Shown here: positions 21,840 through 29,966 of the stretch, one piece after another | Position numbering within the stretch: position 1 is the stretch's first letter | How the letters are laid out: every line of letters begins with the position of its first letter | From: a virus | Reading direction: 5' to 3' (one strand) | IMG/VR virus record: IMGVR_UViG_3300025889_000366 | Location: 1-37,021 of that record | Length of the DNA: 37,021 nt | Position numbers and translations under genes: made by a program | The notes under the pieces: model-generated | Told to the model about the DNA's origin: nothing | Database searches by the model: none | Seen by the model: the letters and a program-made list of their open reading frames with translations, nothing else

Positions 21840-22610
21840 TTAGGCGATGTCGTCGAAGGTCCAGTCGTAGAGCGAATCAGGAATGATGCGCGAGATCTGC
21901 TGCTGTTGGCCACGCTCCATGTCTTTCATTGTTCCGACATGTGCAGCGGCCTCACCAAACTTGGCCTGCGCTTTCCCGTACTGACGCGAGTACTCGAGCA
22001 GATCACCCTCGGTGAATGCCATCAGCGCGTTCTCGATGCCCCGGATCTCGAAGATCTGGTTGTTTGCGATCGTGGCATCCTCGCCGAACTGCCGCATGGG
22101 CGACTGACGCTTGCCGAGGATGAACAGCGTTCCGTTCTGGTCAGGCGTAGGGACCAGCTTGATCTGAGGGATCCCAGAGTCGCCGTAGGTGGTTACGCCA
22201 TCATTGATCAACCGGGACAGGTTGATGAAGTTGCCTGGCGTGGAGCGGCGGGACTCAACGTTATTCCAGGTGTTAGGGTCTAGCTGGAAGAAGGACTGCC
22301 ATTCAGCCGCAGGAAGCTCGATGCCATCACTGTTTCCATTCACCGTGAACCGGATAGCCACAGGCATATCCAGATACATGGAGTTGTTGATGAAGGCGCT
22401 GTAGGTGGACGTGACGTAGGTGTCCAGCTTGATGATCTCAGTCTGGGCATCGACCGACTTGGAAGCGACTCCGAGGGTGTCGTTCCACAGACAGGAATCC
22501 CAGATCATGGAATACCTGCGGATGCAGAACTTCTTGGCCAACGCGAGAGTCGCGGAGTCCGAGAACGACAGCTTATCGCAGGCAGCTTGGGCGATCTGGG
22601 AAGGAGTCAT
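21840..22610 (-). CDS. head-tail adaptor / tail tubular protein A
   Basis: 256 residues. The opening MTPSQIAQAACDKLSFSD, ALAKKFCIRRYSMIWDSCLW and the region with RGIENALMAFTEGDLLEYSR followed by QYGKAQAKF match the helical ring-forming adaptor proteins of short-tailed phages. The end (ISRIIPDSLYDWTFDDIA) is a typical short tail. The next gene leftward is the nozzle protein, which supports the call. No Shine-Dalgarno is seen; the ATG follows the fibre stop after a few bases. Confidence 0.7.
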   Translation of the reverse strand: MTPSQIAQAACDKLSFSDSATLALAKKFCIRRYSMIWDSCLWNDTLGVASKSVDAQTEIIKLDTYVTSTYSAFINNSMYLDMPVAIRFTVNGNSDGIELPAAEWQSFFQLDPNTWNNVESRRSTPGNFINLSRLINDGVTTYGDSGIPQIKLVPTPDQNGTLFILGKRQSPMRQFGEDATIANNQIFEIRGIENALMAFTEGDLLEYSRQYGKAQAKFGEAAAHVGTMKDMERGQQQQISRIIPDSLYDWTFDDIA

Positions 22611-22613
22611 GGC

Positions 22614-23804
22614 TTAATTAAATTTAATTGCCACAACGCGAGCTTTCCAATGTTCTGGATACAAATCTATTCTAACTTCAGTTGGTTCTTCTCCAGGGAT
22701 GTTTCTCCATGTAACCAGGAGCCCGGAAACAGTCATTCTATTCAAATAAATGTTTGAAGAGTTGAATCCAAAACTAAAAGCAGGAGAATACTGGCCTCCG
22801 GCGCAGTCATATGTATTTATGATATCGCCAACTTCATATCCATTATTTGCAACCTGACATACCAACTGCGCCATTGCGATGTCCGGCCTTCCTCCAAGTC
22901 CATGAGCCACATTCAATATGTTATCTGCATTTCCAGTGGGCAAAGCAAACTCTGCGCTCACATATTTTGTGGCAAATTGAAGCGAAGACGTTGTTGCTTT
23001 TTTGATCTTGTTGGAGTCGGAGACGTCCTGGATCAGAACAAAGTCTCCAGCAGCGATCGTCTCTGTCGCTGGGTTGAACGCCGCGTTGATCGCGAGGGTG
23101 TCAGTTGCGTCGTTTCCGATCGTGACGTTGCCGTTGAACGTCGCCGGGGCGTTGAACGTAGGCGTGGCAGCTACCGTGAGCGTGTCTGCAGCCGAATCCC
23201 CAAGCGTGATGTTTCCGTTCAAAGCAGCCACGCTATTGAGCGTCGTGGTGCCGTTGACGGTCAGGTTGTTGGCCAGCGTGATGTTCGAGTTGAACGAGAT
23301 GCCGCCGTTGAAGACTGCCAGTCCGTTGAACGTGCTCGTTCCCGCAAACGTATTGGATCCACCAGCAGAGTTCTGCTGAATGCCATAGGCATTGTTTAGG
23401 ATCACATAGCCGTTTGTCGTGATATTGCCAGCAACGCTGGTGCTACCGCCAACCGTCAGGGATCCTGTCGTCAACGTCAGAGAACCAGCGCATGTGGTGT
23501 TTCCGCTGGCTGCTGTGACGTTGAACTTGTTGGTGTTGATCGCGAAGTTGCCAGTGGCCGACAGGGTTCCAGCGACAGCCGTGTTGCCGCTTGCACCAGC
23601 GACAGTCAGCTTGTCGGTCGCGATCGTGAAGTTTCCGGAAGCAGCAGCAATGTTGACGCTGGTGGTGGAGAGCTGAAGCGCGGAATCGTTTCCAGAACCA
23701 TCCGAGATGGTCTTGAGCGTGGAGTTGATGGCGCCTGTGTCGCTCGTCTTGAGCAGGCCAGTGTAGGTGCTGGCGACTGTTGAACCTGTCAGTGTGGAAC
23801 CCAT
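22614..23804 (-). CDS. tail fibre / appendage protein with variable tip
   Basis: 396 residues. Residues 1-265 are Thr/Ser/Asn/Gly-rich strand repeats with recurring 'GN(F/I/V)xI...LTVxG' units (SGNFTIATDKLTVAGASG, NGNITLGDSAADTLTVAATP), a trimeric beta-helix pattern. Residues about 275-396 are a compact end domain (ILNVAHGLGGRPDIAMAQLV, then a Cys pair and many aromatics), probably the receptor-binding tip. The DNA of that tip is AT-rich (21 of 60 bases are G/C in 22621-22680, against 35 of 60 in 23101-23160), which suggests exchange with another phage. Confidence 0.7.
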   Translation of the reverse strand: MGSTLTGSTVASTYTGLLKTSDTGAINSTLKTISDGSGNDSALQLSTTSVNIAAASGNFTIATDKLTVAGASGNTAVAGTLSATGNFAINTNKFNVTAASGNTTCAGSLTLTTGSLTVGGSTSVAGNITTNGYVILNNAYGIQQNSAGGSNTFAGTSTFNGLAVFNGGISFNSNITLANNLTVNGTTTLNSVAALNGNITLGDSAADTLTVAATPTFNAPATFNGNVTIGNDATDTLAINAAFNPATETIAAGDFVLIQDVSDSNKIKKATTSSLQFATKYVSAEFALPTGNADNILNVAHGLGGRPDIAMAQLVCQVANNGYEVGDIINTYDCAGGQYSPAFSFGFNSSNIYLNRMTVSGLLVTWRNIPGEEPTEVRIDLYPEHWKARVVAIKFN

Positions 23805-23805
23805 A

Positions 23806-24036
23806 TCAGTCTTTTGGAAGTGCGTACCAGCCGGCTGGAATTGTCACGCGGTTTTGAGATCTGATGCTGTTGCCCTGCGAGTCCAGCACCCAGACTCTAG
23901 CCTTGATCGGCTCGGCGATGCGAACTGGCTCGCCTTCAGGAACGAGGATCACCCGCGTCGCGCACCCGCTGCTCATGTTCAGCAATGCGACGACGCAGGC
24001 GATCCTTGAGATCTGGCTGCTTCTTTGCGTCCTCAC
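23806..24036 (-). CDS. outer-membrane lipoprotein, o-spanin (Rz1-like) candidate
   Basis: 76 residues from a GTG with AAAGGA about 8 bases upstream. A basic N-terminus, a hydrophobic stretch IACVVALLNMSSGC and a Cys near residue 25 form a lipoprotein-type signal with a weak lipobox. The mature part (ATRVILVPEGEPVRIAEPIK, ARVWVLDSQGN) is Pro- and beta-rich. The gene starts inside the 24106 gene in another frame, the layout of Rz/Rz1 spanin pairs. It would help disrupt the outer membrane at lysis. It could instead be a plain phage lipoprotein. Confidence 0.65.
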   Translation of the reverse strand: MRTQRSSQISRIACVVALLNMSSGCATRVILVPEGEPVRIAEPIKARVWVLDSQGNSIRSQNRVTIPAGWYALPKD

Positions 24037-24106
24037 TGGTCTGGTCCTTTCTCAGAAGCGACTCAACAAACTTGAGGATCGCGGTGAGGATCTGCTCGAT
24101 GATCAC
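23936..24106 (-). CDS. 56-residue helical protein overlapping the lipoprotein gene
   Basis: The GTG start overlaps the holin-like gene stop (GTGA). The protein begins with an amphipathic or weakly hydrophobic helix MIIEQILTAILKFVESLL and continues as a charged helix (KDRLRRRIAEHEQRVRDAG). About 100 bases are shared with the spanin-like gene in another frame. It may be the inner partner of the pair, although the hydrophobic helix is short for an i-spanin. Confidence 0.55.
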   Translation of the reverse strand: MIIEQILTAILKFVESLLRKDQTSEDAKKQPDLKDRLRRRIAEHEQRVRDAGDPRS

Positions 24107-24282
24107 TGAGCAGGAGGAGTGGCCTTCTTCTTGGACAGGATTCCCCAGGCAGCGGCAACGAGCGTGATGACAGCACCGACAACCTCGGGAAGCTGATCAG
24201 CGGAAACGAGTCCCTTGGCGACAAGGAACCCACCGGCAGCGGAGAGGATGTGGCGAACGAGAGATTTGATGGAGTCATTCAT
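24103..24282 (-). CDS. holin-like small membrane protein
   Basis: 59 residues. AAGGA stands 5 bases before ATG 24282, and the gene overlaps the upstream stop. The layout MNDSIKSLVRHILSAAGGFL, then VAKGLVSADQLPEVVGAVIT and a second hydrophobic helix ending KKKATPPAQ, matches the small 'Pam3-gp28'-type phage family usually placed in lysis regions. Two membrane spans and a basic tail fit a holin or anti-holin. Confidence 0.65.
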   Translation of the reverse strand: MNDSIKSLVRHILSAAGGFLVAKGLVSADQLPEVVGAVITLVAAAWGILSKKKATPPAQ

Positions 24283-24472
24283 TGGAATCCTTATTGTTGT
24301 ATTTCTTGATGGTTCGATAGGCACCCCAGAGCATGAGTATTAGACCGATGACCGCAGTTACAAACTGGATCCACATGGTCAGCGCGGGAATCAGAGATGC
24401 GATAGTTACCGCTCCCGCTGCTGCCAAAATCCCAAGTGGATGACCGCCGTGATTCTGGGAATCGATGTTCAT
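24275..24472 (-). CDS. small membrane protein, second holin-like gene
   Basis: 65 residues from MNIDSQNHGGHPLGILAAAG. Two hydrophobic helices (ILAAAGAVTIASLIPALTM, about 14-32, and VTAVIGLILMLWGAYRTI, about 36-53) end in a basic and polar tail (KKYNNKDSNE). The start at 24472 lies just after the stop of the upstream gene. The tandem with another holin-like gene and a spanin-like gene makes a lysis role likely. Confidence 0.6.
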   Translation of the reverse strand: MNIDSQNHGGHPLGILAAAGAVTIASLIPALTMWIQFVTAVIGLILMLWGAYRTIKKYNNKDSNE

Positions 24473-24477
24473 GACTA

Positions 24478-24807
24478 TCAGGGCTGAGAGTTCCAAGGCA
24501 AAGGCGGAACGATGATCGGAGGGTTGATCTGGTTCGCGATCTGGCTCTGCACAGACGCCTCAGTGGAGGTCTTGTCGATGCCAGCAGCCCACACCCAGTT
24601 GAGCACATCCGCCTCGGTCAGATTCGGGTACGGCACGAAGGCGCTCGGATCTGGAGCCTCGAAGGAGGCGGTGCCGTAGCAGGTTCCGGTGTAGGTCTTG
24701 CCACCGCTGGTCTGCTCGCCATTACAGCGCCAGGCAGCCGTGACAACGACGTTGGTGAGCGGCCCTTCAGCGGGCTTCACCCACATCTGTTCGATGATCC
24801 AATTCAT
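24478..24807 (-). CDS. conserved phage protein (DUF7936-like)
   Basis: 109 residues beginning MNWIIEQMWVKPAEGPLTNV. Strands VVVTAAWRCNGEQ and TYTGTCYGTASFE hold two Cys that may pair. The segment VPYPNLTEADVLNWVWAAGI followed by a helix and a Pro-rich tail is, as I recall, typical of a small family coded near fibre and lysis genes in short-tailed phages. AAGGAATAGTC precedes the ATG. The function is unknown. Confidence 0.65.
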   Translation of the reverse strand: MNWIIEQMWVKPAEGPLTNVVVTAAWRCNGEQTSGGKTYTGTCYGTASFEAPDPSAFVPYPNLTEADVLNWVWAAGIDKTSTEASVQSQIANQINPPIIVPPLPWNSQP

Positions 24808-24809
24808 GA

Positions 24810-24977
24810 CTATTCCTTAGTTTCTTTGTTGAGACTTTCCTCCTTGGCAGCAGCCGCAGAGACAAGATCGGTGAAGAAGACGCCAGCACGAGCAGCTTGG
24901 ATGCCGCCAGCTTTGACGGCCACGTCGAGGAGGTTGATGAGGACTTGAGCTTGTTCTTTGTTCAGTTCGATGGTCAT
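24810..24977 (-). CDS. small helical phage protein
   Basis: 55 residues (MTIELNKEQAQVLINLLDVA, then VKAGGIQAARAGVFF and a Lys/Glu-rich tail). The pattern of an N-terminal 'ieLtkeqaqvLinLldvAvKagGiq' helix pair is common among short proteins near phage fibre and lysis genes. The stop lies two bases before the next start, which supports it. The function is unknown. Confidence 0.6.
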   Translation of the reverse strand: MTIELNKEQAQVLINLLDVAVKAGGIQAARAGVFFTDLVSAAAAKEESLNKETKE

Positions 24978-25016
24978 AGGAGCGCGATGGTAGCTAGAGA
25001 GTGAGCGGGGGCAAGG

Positions 25017-25571
25017 TTAGTTCCAGAGGGAAAGCACCAAGTTGTAGTGGTTAAATGTCACGTTGTCGTTATATCCAGCATTGTAGTAGTTGAATCTAAA
25101 AAATGTGTTGGATGGTGTTCCAGTGAACGAGACTGATCCAGACGTTGAAGTCCAACCATCAATGTCTCGAAGATCCCAGTTGTAAACGTTTTCCCAGTTC
25201 GTCCCATCCGTGCTTTTCTCTAAAGCTAGACCAACAGCACTTGTTACAGTTGTTGAATCAATCTCAGTGTAGATAATGATAGAAATCTGATAATTAGTTG
25301 GAACAAAGTTAAGTTTGTATCGCGAGGCATATTTGTCTGCTCCGTTGAATGGATATGGATTGGTTCCACTGCCGGAAGCTGGAATTGCTGACTGTTGAGA
25401 TAGTGATGGGTTTGAAAACGCGAGGTCTGTTCTTTGGCTGGAAGATCCTCCACCACCCCCGTCCGTCACAACCTGTGATGCCGTGCGCGACTTGACGGTG
25501 TTGCCATCCAGCACCAGCACCTTAGTGCTAGACGAGCTGGTTCCGAAGGTTGCTACGTTGAGAAAGTCCAT
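25017..25571 (-). CDS. fibre-associated / tip protein
   Basis: 184 residues. The start MDFLNVATFGTSSSSTKVLV is like phage fibre attachment segments, then comes a Gly/Ser linker (DGGGGGSSSQ). The rest is beta-rich with many Tyr, Asn and Thr (NFVPTNYQISIIIYTEIDST, FFRFNYYNAGYNDNVTFNHY), like a carbohydrate-binding or jelly-roll domain. TAATG couples it to the long fibre gene. AT-rich DNA at 25020-25430 contrasts with the flanks. It is probably a fibre cap or second receptor binder. Confidence 0.55.
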   Translation of the reverse strand: MDFLNVATFGTSSSSTKVLVLDGNTVKSRTASQVVTDGGGGGSSSQRTDLAFSNPSLSQQSAIPASGSGTNPYPFNGADKYASRYKLNFVPTNYQISIIIYTEIDSTTVTSAVGLALEKSTDGTNWENVYNWDLRDIDGWTSTSGSVSFTGTPSNTFFRFNYYNAGYNDNVTFNHYNLVLSLWN

Positions 25572-28504
25572 TATCCGATGACGGTGACGGTGTAGTCCGC
25601 AGCAGTGATGGCCGCAGCGAAGGTGATGGTTGCAGTGGTGTCGCTGGGCATGGACACATCGGTCAAGACCACCACGTTATCTGTGGTTCGTCGAACGCTG
25701 ACAGTGATGTCCTTGCTGCCCATGTTGTGAGTGATCGTATAGGCATTGCCCGCCACAGTCACGCTTCCATCGTTCAGCGCCACCGTGTACTTCCGGCTCA
25801 ACTGCTGGAACGCGCTGTTGTTGTGGTACTGGAGGGTGTTGCTGGTGCTGTTGTAGTACAGGTCGCCAGCCGCACCAGTGGGATCCGCTGCAAGGCCGGT
25901 GAAGTTGATCTGGCCACTGGACTTGATGCGGAGGCGTTCGGATACATCTCCAGAAGCAGCGGACTGTTGTGTTTTGAATACTAAGTCAATTGATTCATTA
26001 AAACTTGAAGTCGATATTCCTTCGATCGATGCGTACTTTCTGTTCTCAACGGCGTCTTGAAAGTTTGCTAGTTTGAATAACAGCCTAACGCCTGTTCCAG
26101 TTCCTGCGGCATTTGAACCATTGTGCAACGCAAGGGCGTTTGTCACCGCATTGTTAGAGGTGCTCGTGATTTGTGTTCTGTATTGAGGCGTCGAAGTCCC
26201 AATCCCAACATTCCGACTGCTATCAATGTAGATCGCATCACTCCCGCCCACCGCCAGCGCGAGGGTGTCGGAGTCGTTGGGCCAGTAGAGACCGGTGTTG
26301 GTGTCGTCCGCGTTGGCAATGGTCGGTGCGGAGGCGGTGCCGTTGGTCTTGAGGAGCAGATTCCCCGAGGCGTCGAGGGTGGCTTTTACTGATGTACCTG
26401 CGGAAAGTTGCAGGTCGCCTTCATATCGAATCGCAAAATTGTTGGCTGAACCGCTTGAAACAAGATGATAAGCTGATCCGACATATCCTTTAGCTGTTCC
26501 GTTGTTTGACCAGACAATGTAAGCTCCAGTCGCATCTACTGAATTTATTCTGGTGTTTGAGCCAGAAGATTGGACATCTAGTTTGAATGATGGAGTACAT
26601 CCGATGCCCAGATTCCCCGAGGCGTCGAGGGTCATCTTCGCCGATCCGAAATCTATGTCTGTGTCGGCACTTCCAGATGCAGCGGTGTACCAAGCATGCT
26701 TTCCAGAGTTTTGGTAATAGTAGCTCGCAGCTTGTACCAGTTTGTATCTCCAAGGGCCTCCAGACTTAAAGTAGCAGTTGTTCGTCAGAAACGTCTGAGG
26801 TCCACCGGCCCACGCCAAAGAAACTCCTCCAGCAAGCTCATATGCGCGCATTCCGGAGTCCCACGCGCTTGGAGTGGCCCCCAACCCAAGGTTGCCGTCA
26901 TCCGTCAACCGCATGTTCTGGGAGCCCTTATTGGCCTTGAACCAGATGGTATCGTAAACGGCGTTGTCGGTATAAAACTGGACATGTCCAGAAGCCCTAA
27001 AGGATCCTCCGGTCGAATCCGCGCTAATGTAAGCAGAGCCAGCCGAAGAGGCTGTTTTAACTTCGACAGTTGCCGCAGGCGTCGCCGTCCCGATGCCAAG
27101 TCGGCTGTTCGAGTTGTCCCAGAACAGATTGGCATTGAACCCGATTGTGGTGTTGCCGGAAGCAAACGGGATGCGGCCAGCAGTATAGTTTGTGTCCTGC
27201 GCGAAGTGGAACACGCCACCCGACAGCACCATGCCGTTTCCGGCGGTGTAGGAACCGGCTTGTGAGAACTTAACAAATGGAACCGGAGTCGTCCCAAGCG
27301 TGCCACCTGCATTGGCCGTACAGACCCAGCCAGAGTCCGCATTTGTTGAACCATCCTCGATGAACGTGAACGCGCCAACCAGCTCATCCCAAGTGTTGGC
27401 ATCCAGCGAACGAGTCATCGCGGAACTGGTGCCGTTCCAGATGTAGATGCCGTTCTGCTGAGAAAGGCTCTGGTCCTTCACCAAGATTCGAGTGGTGCCG
27501 CTGGTGAATGTTGCCGGATCAATGCCGTCGATCAGTCCGGTTCCTGGTGCGCTCAGATTGATGTCAGCCGTGGACGCCACTAAGCAACTTGCCTTGACGT
27601 CTAGACCCTGAGCCACCGAGTCAACATAACCCTTGGTAGCCAGCGTGGATCCGGACGATCCAGAGGTGACGTTTCCGCTGTTGATGATGTTGAACCCAGC
27701 TATGTCCAGATCCGCAGTCAGAGCGCCAAATCCGGTCAACGAGATCGAGGACTTGGCAGTGGCTGCAGGATTGTTGGAAGCATCACCGACATAGAACTGA
27801 CCCGTAGCCAACGCCAAGCGAGCCAAAGGCAACAGACCGCTGGTGATGTTCGCAGCGTTGGTCGTATCGGTTGTCGCAGAAGCGGCCAGTCCAGAAACAG
27901 AGCCAGCAGGAATCGAAGCAGACCACTTCGGCTTCGTGTTGGTTCCGTCGTAGGTGAGGATGTATCCATCCGTTCCAACACCTAGCTTTGCAGTCGTAGC
28001 AAGACCGCTCTGGTAGAGAAGCTCTCCAGCAGCACCTCCAGCGACATTTGTTGCAGTCGTAGCGGTCGTCGCTGTCGTGGCGTTTCCAGACAGGCTGGCC
28101 GTGATAGTTCCGGCGGAGAAGTTACCAGATGCGTCACGCGCTACTATCTTGCTGGCAGTGTTGGCGTCAGTGGCGTCAACCGCAAACGTGCGAGCAACAG
28201 ATCCATCAAATGTCCCACCGGACGTCAGATAACTGCCAGCGGTTAGGGCGTTAGCTACAAAACCAGATCCACCCGTGATGTTCCCACTAATCTGAGAACC
28301 GGAAATAGACGAAGATGTGTCGAGCACCGTGCGGACAGCAGCGCCATCCCACCAACGAAGCGTCTTACCACCGGTCGTGTTGGTCCAGAAATAGCCGATG
28401 TCGGTCCCGGTCAAAGGCGTGACATCGCCTGCATAGTTGAAGACCTTGAAGTCCTGAACCTCGTTCTTGTTCAGGGTGATCGAGCTAAGGAATGGGACTG
28501 GCAT
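25571..28504 (-). CDS. long tail fibre protein
   Basis: 977 residues. The N-terminal domain (MPVPFLSSITLNKNEVQDFK) attaches to the virion. Ser/Thr/Gly repeats follow at about 75-240. A block ending TLATKGYVDSVAQGLDVKAS (about 285-305) is typical of phage fibres. Several repeats then carry 'LDASGNLGIG' or 'SSRNVGIGTSTP' units spaced 60-100 residues apart. The C-terminal domain at about 875-977 (TVALNDGSVTVAGNAYTITH, ITVSVRRTTDNVVVLTDV) is a small beta-sandwich. It binds the host surface. Patches of AT-rich DNA alternate with GC-rich repeat ends, indicating mosaic descent. Confidence 0.85.
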   Translation of the reverse strand: MPVPFLSSITLNKNEVQDFKVFNYAGDVTPLTGTDIGYFWTNTTGGKTLRWWDGAAVRTVLDTSSSISGSQISGNITGGSGFVANALTAGSYLTSGGTFDGSVARTFAVDATDANTASKIVARDASGNFSAGTITASLSGNATTATTATTATNVAGGAAGELLYQSGLATTAKLGVGTDGYILTYDGTNTKPKWSASIPAGSVSGLAASATTDTTNAANITSGLLPLARLALATGQFYVGDASNNPAATAKSSISLTGFGALTADLDIAGFNIINSGNVTSGSSGSTLATKGYVDSVAQGLDVKASCLVASTADINLSAPGTGLIDGIDPATFTSGTTRILVKDQSLSQQNGIYIWNGTSSAMTRSLDANTWDELVGAFTFIEDGSTNADSGWVCTANAGGTLGTTPVPFVKFSQAGSYTAGNGMVLSGGVFHFAQDTNYTAGRIPFASGNTTIGFNANLFWDNSNSRLGIGTATPAATVEVKTASSAGSAYISADSTGGSFRASGHVQFYTDNAVYDTIWFKANKGSQNMRLTDDGNLGLGATPSAWDSGMRAYELAGGVSLAWAGGPQTFLTNNCYFKSGGPWRYKLVQAASYYYQNSGKHAWYTAASGSADTDIDFGSAKMTLDASGNLGIGCTPSFKLDVQSSGSNTRINSVDATGAYIVWSNNGTAKGYVGSAYHLVSSGSANNFAIRYEGDLQLSAGTSVKATLDASGNLLLKTNGTASAPTIANADDTNTGLYWPNDSDTLALAVGGSDAIYIDSSRNVGIGTSTPQYRTQITSTSNNAVTNALALHNGSNAAGTGTGVRLLFKLANFQDAVENRKYASIEGISTSSFNESIDLVFKTQQSAASGDVSERLRIKSSGQINFTGLAADPTGAAGDLYYNSTSNTLQYHNNSAFQQLSRKYTVALNDGSVTVAGNAYTITHNMGSKDITVSVRRTTDNVVVLTDVSMPSDTTATITFAAAITAADYTVTVIG
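26358..26632. repeat. 24-bp direct repeat pair within the fibre gene
   Basis: The 24 bases at 26358-26381 occur again unchanged at 26609-26632 (core CCCCGAGGCGTCGAGG), 251 bases apart. They code for the LDASGNL unit in both places. The identity at silent positions suggests recent duplication or gene conversion. Confidence 0.8.
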
Positions 28505-28516
28505 GATTGGATCTAG

Positions 28517-29038
28517 TTAGAAGTTCAGATAAGCGGTTCCGGTCTGTGACCCGGGGAAGTGGACTCGAACGGTATTGGCATCGACATACTCAACCTCGGT
28601 CCATCCTGCGCGACCCAGAGGATCGATCACCCAAACAGTCGGGTAAGCATTGAGGTTGTGATTGATCACCCAAGGGTTTGCAGACACCGATTGAACGTGG
28701 GTGTAGGTGGTGGTCTGTAAGGCAGTCCTGGCATCTACAGGCGTCTTGGTCTGTAGATACTTACTGCCATCGGCGAAGACCACCTGATTGGCTGTCAGGT
28801 CGCCGACCTGAATGCTGCTGCCAATCAACACATCGTTACCAACAGTGATCGTGTTGGTAACTGTCAGGTTGGTGAACTCGGCGTTTGGATTTGCCGAGAA
28901 CAACTGAGCGACCGTTACCTTCTTGGTCGTCCCAGTAGGGGACATCGATGTATCACTGACATCGACGATTGGCAGAGGATCAACTGCCGGATCAATTACT
29001 GTGATCGGCGCAAGACCTGTGATCTTTACGTCAGCCAC
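28517..29038 (-). CDS. fibre / tail appendage protein
   Basis: 173 residues from a GTG with AAGGA about 8 bases before it. Opening ADVKITGLAPITVIDPAVDP and DPLPIVDVSDTSMSPTGTTK is a common start of phage fibre-network proteins. Strand repeats with LTVTNTITVGNDVLIGSSIQ follow, then an end domain (VQSVSANPWVINHNLNAYPT) like small fibre tips. It probably bridges the virion and the long fibre coded next. Confidence 0.65.
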   Translation of the reverse strand: MADVKITGLAPITVIDPAVDPLPIVDVSDTSMSPTGTTKKVTVAQLFSANPNAEFTNLTVTNTITVGNDVLIGSSIQVGDLTANQVVFADGSKYLQTKTPVDARTALQTTTYTHVQSVSANPWVINHNLNAYPTVWVIDPLGRAGWTEVEYVDANTVRVHFPGSQTGTAYLNF

Positions 29039-29049
29039 GAATCAGATCC

Positions 29050-29319
29050 TTACGAGTTGATGATGCCGTTGTAAGCAATCACCGCACCAGACGCGAGCTG
29101 GAAGCTGGTGATGGGTCCGACGATCTCTGTTCCCGCAGGAATCGTCGTTGCTGACCAGGTTCCACCAATCCCGTTTCCGGAGATAGAAGTGAAGACAGCG
29201 TTGGTGACGACCTGCAATTTGCAGAACGGACCAGTCTGAAGCGTTGTCGCCGTTACAAGCGAGAAGCCTGCGCTTCCCATGCTCAACTCGACGGCCAGAT
29301 CGGCATTGATTGAACTCAT
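29050..29319 (-). CDS. small beta-rich virion protein
   Basis: 89 residues, Gly/Thr/Ser-rich with no Lys after the start (MSSINADLAVELSMGSAGFS, then TTIPAGTEIVGPITSFQLAS). The composition fits a capsid or tail decoration protein with strand hairpins. ATGA overlap with the preceding gene. It is the first gene before the fibre group. No motif allows a firm name. Confidence 0.55.
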   Translation of the reverse strand: MSSINADLAVELSMGSAGFSLVTATTLQTGPFCKLQVVTNAVFTSISGNGIGGTWSATTIPAGTEIVGPITSFQLASGAVIAYNGIINS

Positions 29320-29570
29320 ATTTCCCAGATCTTTCTTATTTGGTTCTTCGTGAAGGTGCTCTCGAAACGACTGCCTTGGCGCTGCTCCATGTTGTAGAAG
29401 CCACGTTTGACTTCGTCCTTAAGCTCCGACTGCTTTGCGAATCCGACTGGGGAGATCCTGTTGATACAGGACCTCCGCCAAGTCTTGCCTTCCAAAGTGA
29501 TGGAATCGGTTCCCATCGGAACGATCTGTTCGACGGTCCTTCCATTGTTCTCGAAGGAGTAGATGGGCAT
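29316..29570 (-). CDS. small hypothetical virion-region protein
   Basis: 84 residues (MPIYSFENNGRTVEQIVPMG...). The N-terminal strands 'MPIYsFennGrtve' recall FmdB-type small proteins but the zinc cysteines are missing; only one Cys remains. The C-terminus is basic and aromatic (GSRFESTFTKNQIRKIWEI). Start and stop overlap both neighbours (TAATG and ATGA), so it belongs to the structural operon. Confidence 0.6.
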   Translation of the reverse strand: MPIYSFENNGRTVEQIVPMGTDSITLEGKTWRRSCINRISPVGFAKQSELKDEVKRGFYNMEQRQGSRFESTFTKNQIRKIWEI

Positions 29571-29863
29571 TACTCGTTCTCCGAATCGTAGTCCTCGACC
29601 ATCTTCCGCATGCTCTTCTCGTCCATGGACTGGCCTTCCTCCATGTCGTACTTCTCGCCTTTCTCCTCGTACTCGGCGGGCATGCCATTGACGCTTTTGA
29701 TCTCGACGTAGGCTTCTCCGTTGTCGAGTTTCTTGAGGACGCCTTTGACCTCGTTCAGGGTGACTTCATCACCGACTTCAGGGGTCACATTTTCGCCATT
29801 CTCGGAATCAGTGGCGAGCGCCTCAACAGGAATAGAAATCATGGGCGGATTCTCATCGGCCAT
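29570..29863 (-). CDS. acidic small protein after the capsid gene
   Basis: 97 residues from MADENPPMISIPVEALATDS. It is very acidic, with GDEVTLNEVKGVLKKLDNGE forming a small beta unit and an acidic tail (KMVEDYDSENE). The frame is open back to ATG 29962, but a terminator-like hairpin lies in that extension, so the start at 29863 is preferred. It may be a decoration or head-completion protein; this is a guess from position and charge. Confidence 0.6.
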   Translation of the reverse strand: MADENPPMISIPVEALATDSENGENVTPEVGDEVTLNEVKGVLKKLDNGEAYVEIKSVNGMPAEYEEKGEKYDMEEGQSMDEKSMRKMVEDYDSENE

Positions 29864-29883
29864 ATCATGTCCGCAAGCGGAAT

Positions 29884-29919
29884 GAGAAAGGGGGGCACCA
29901 CCTTGTCGGCGATGCCCCC
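29884..29919 (-). terminator. hairpin terminator behind the capsid gene
   Basis: Read leftward, GGGGGCATCGCC, loop GACAA and GGTGGTGCCCCC form a stem of about 14 pairs with one wobble and one mismatch, followed by CTTTCTC. It lies 48-83 bases after the major capsid stop. It would limit read-through so that the capsid message is made in excess. Confidence 0.65.
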
Positions 29920-29966
29920 TAGGGCCGACAGCGATCACCATGATGGTGGCTGTCTTCTTCATGTGA

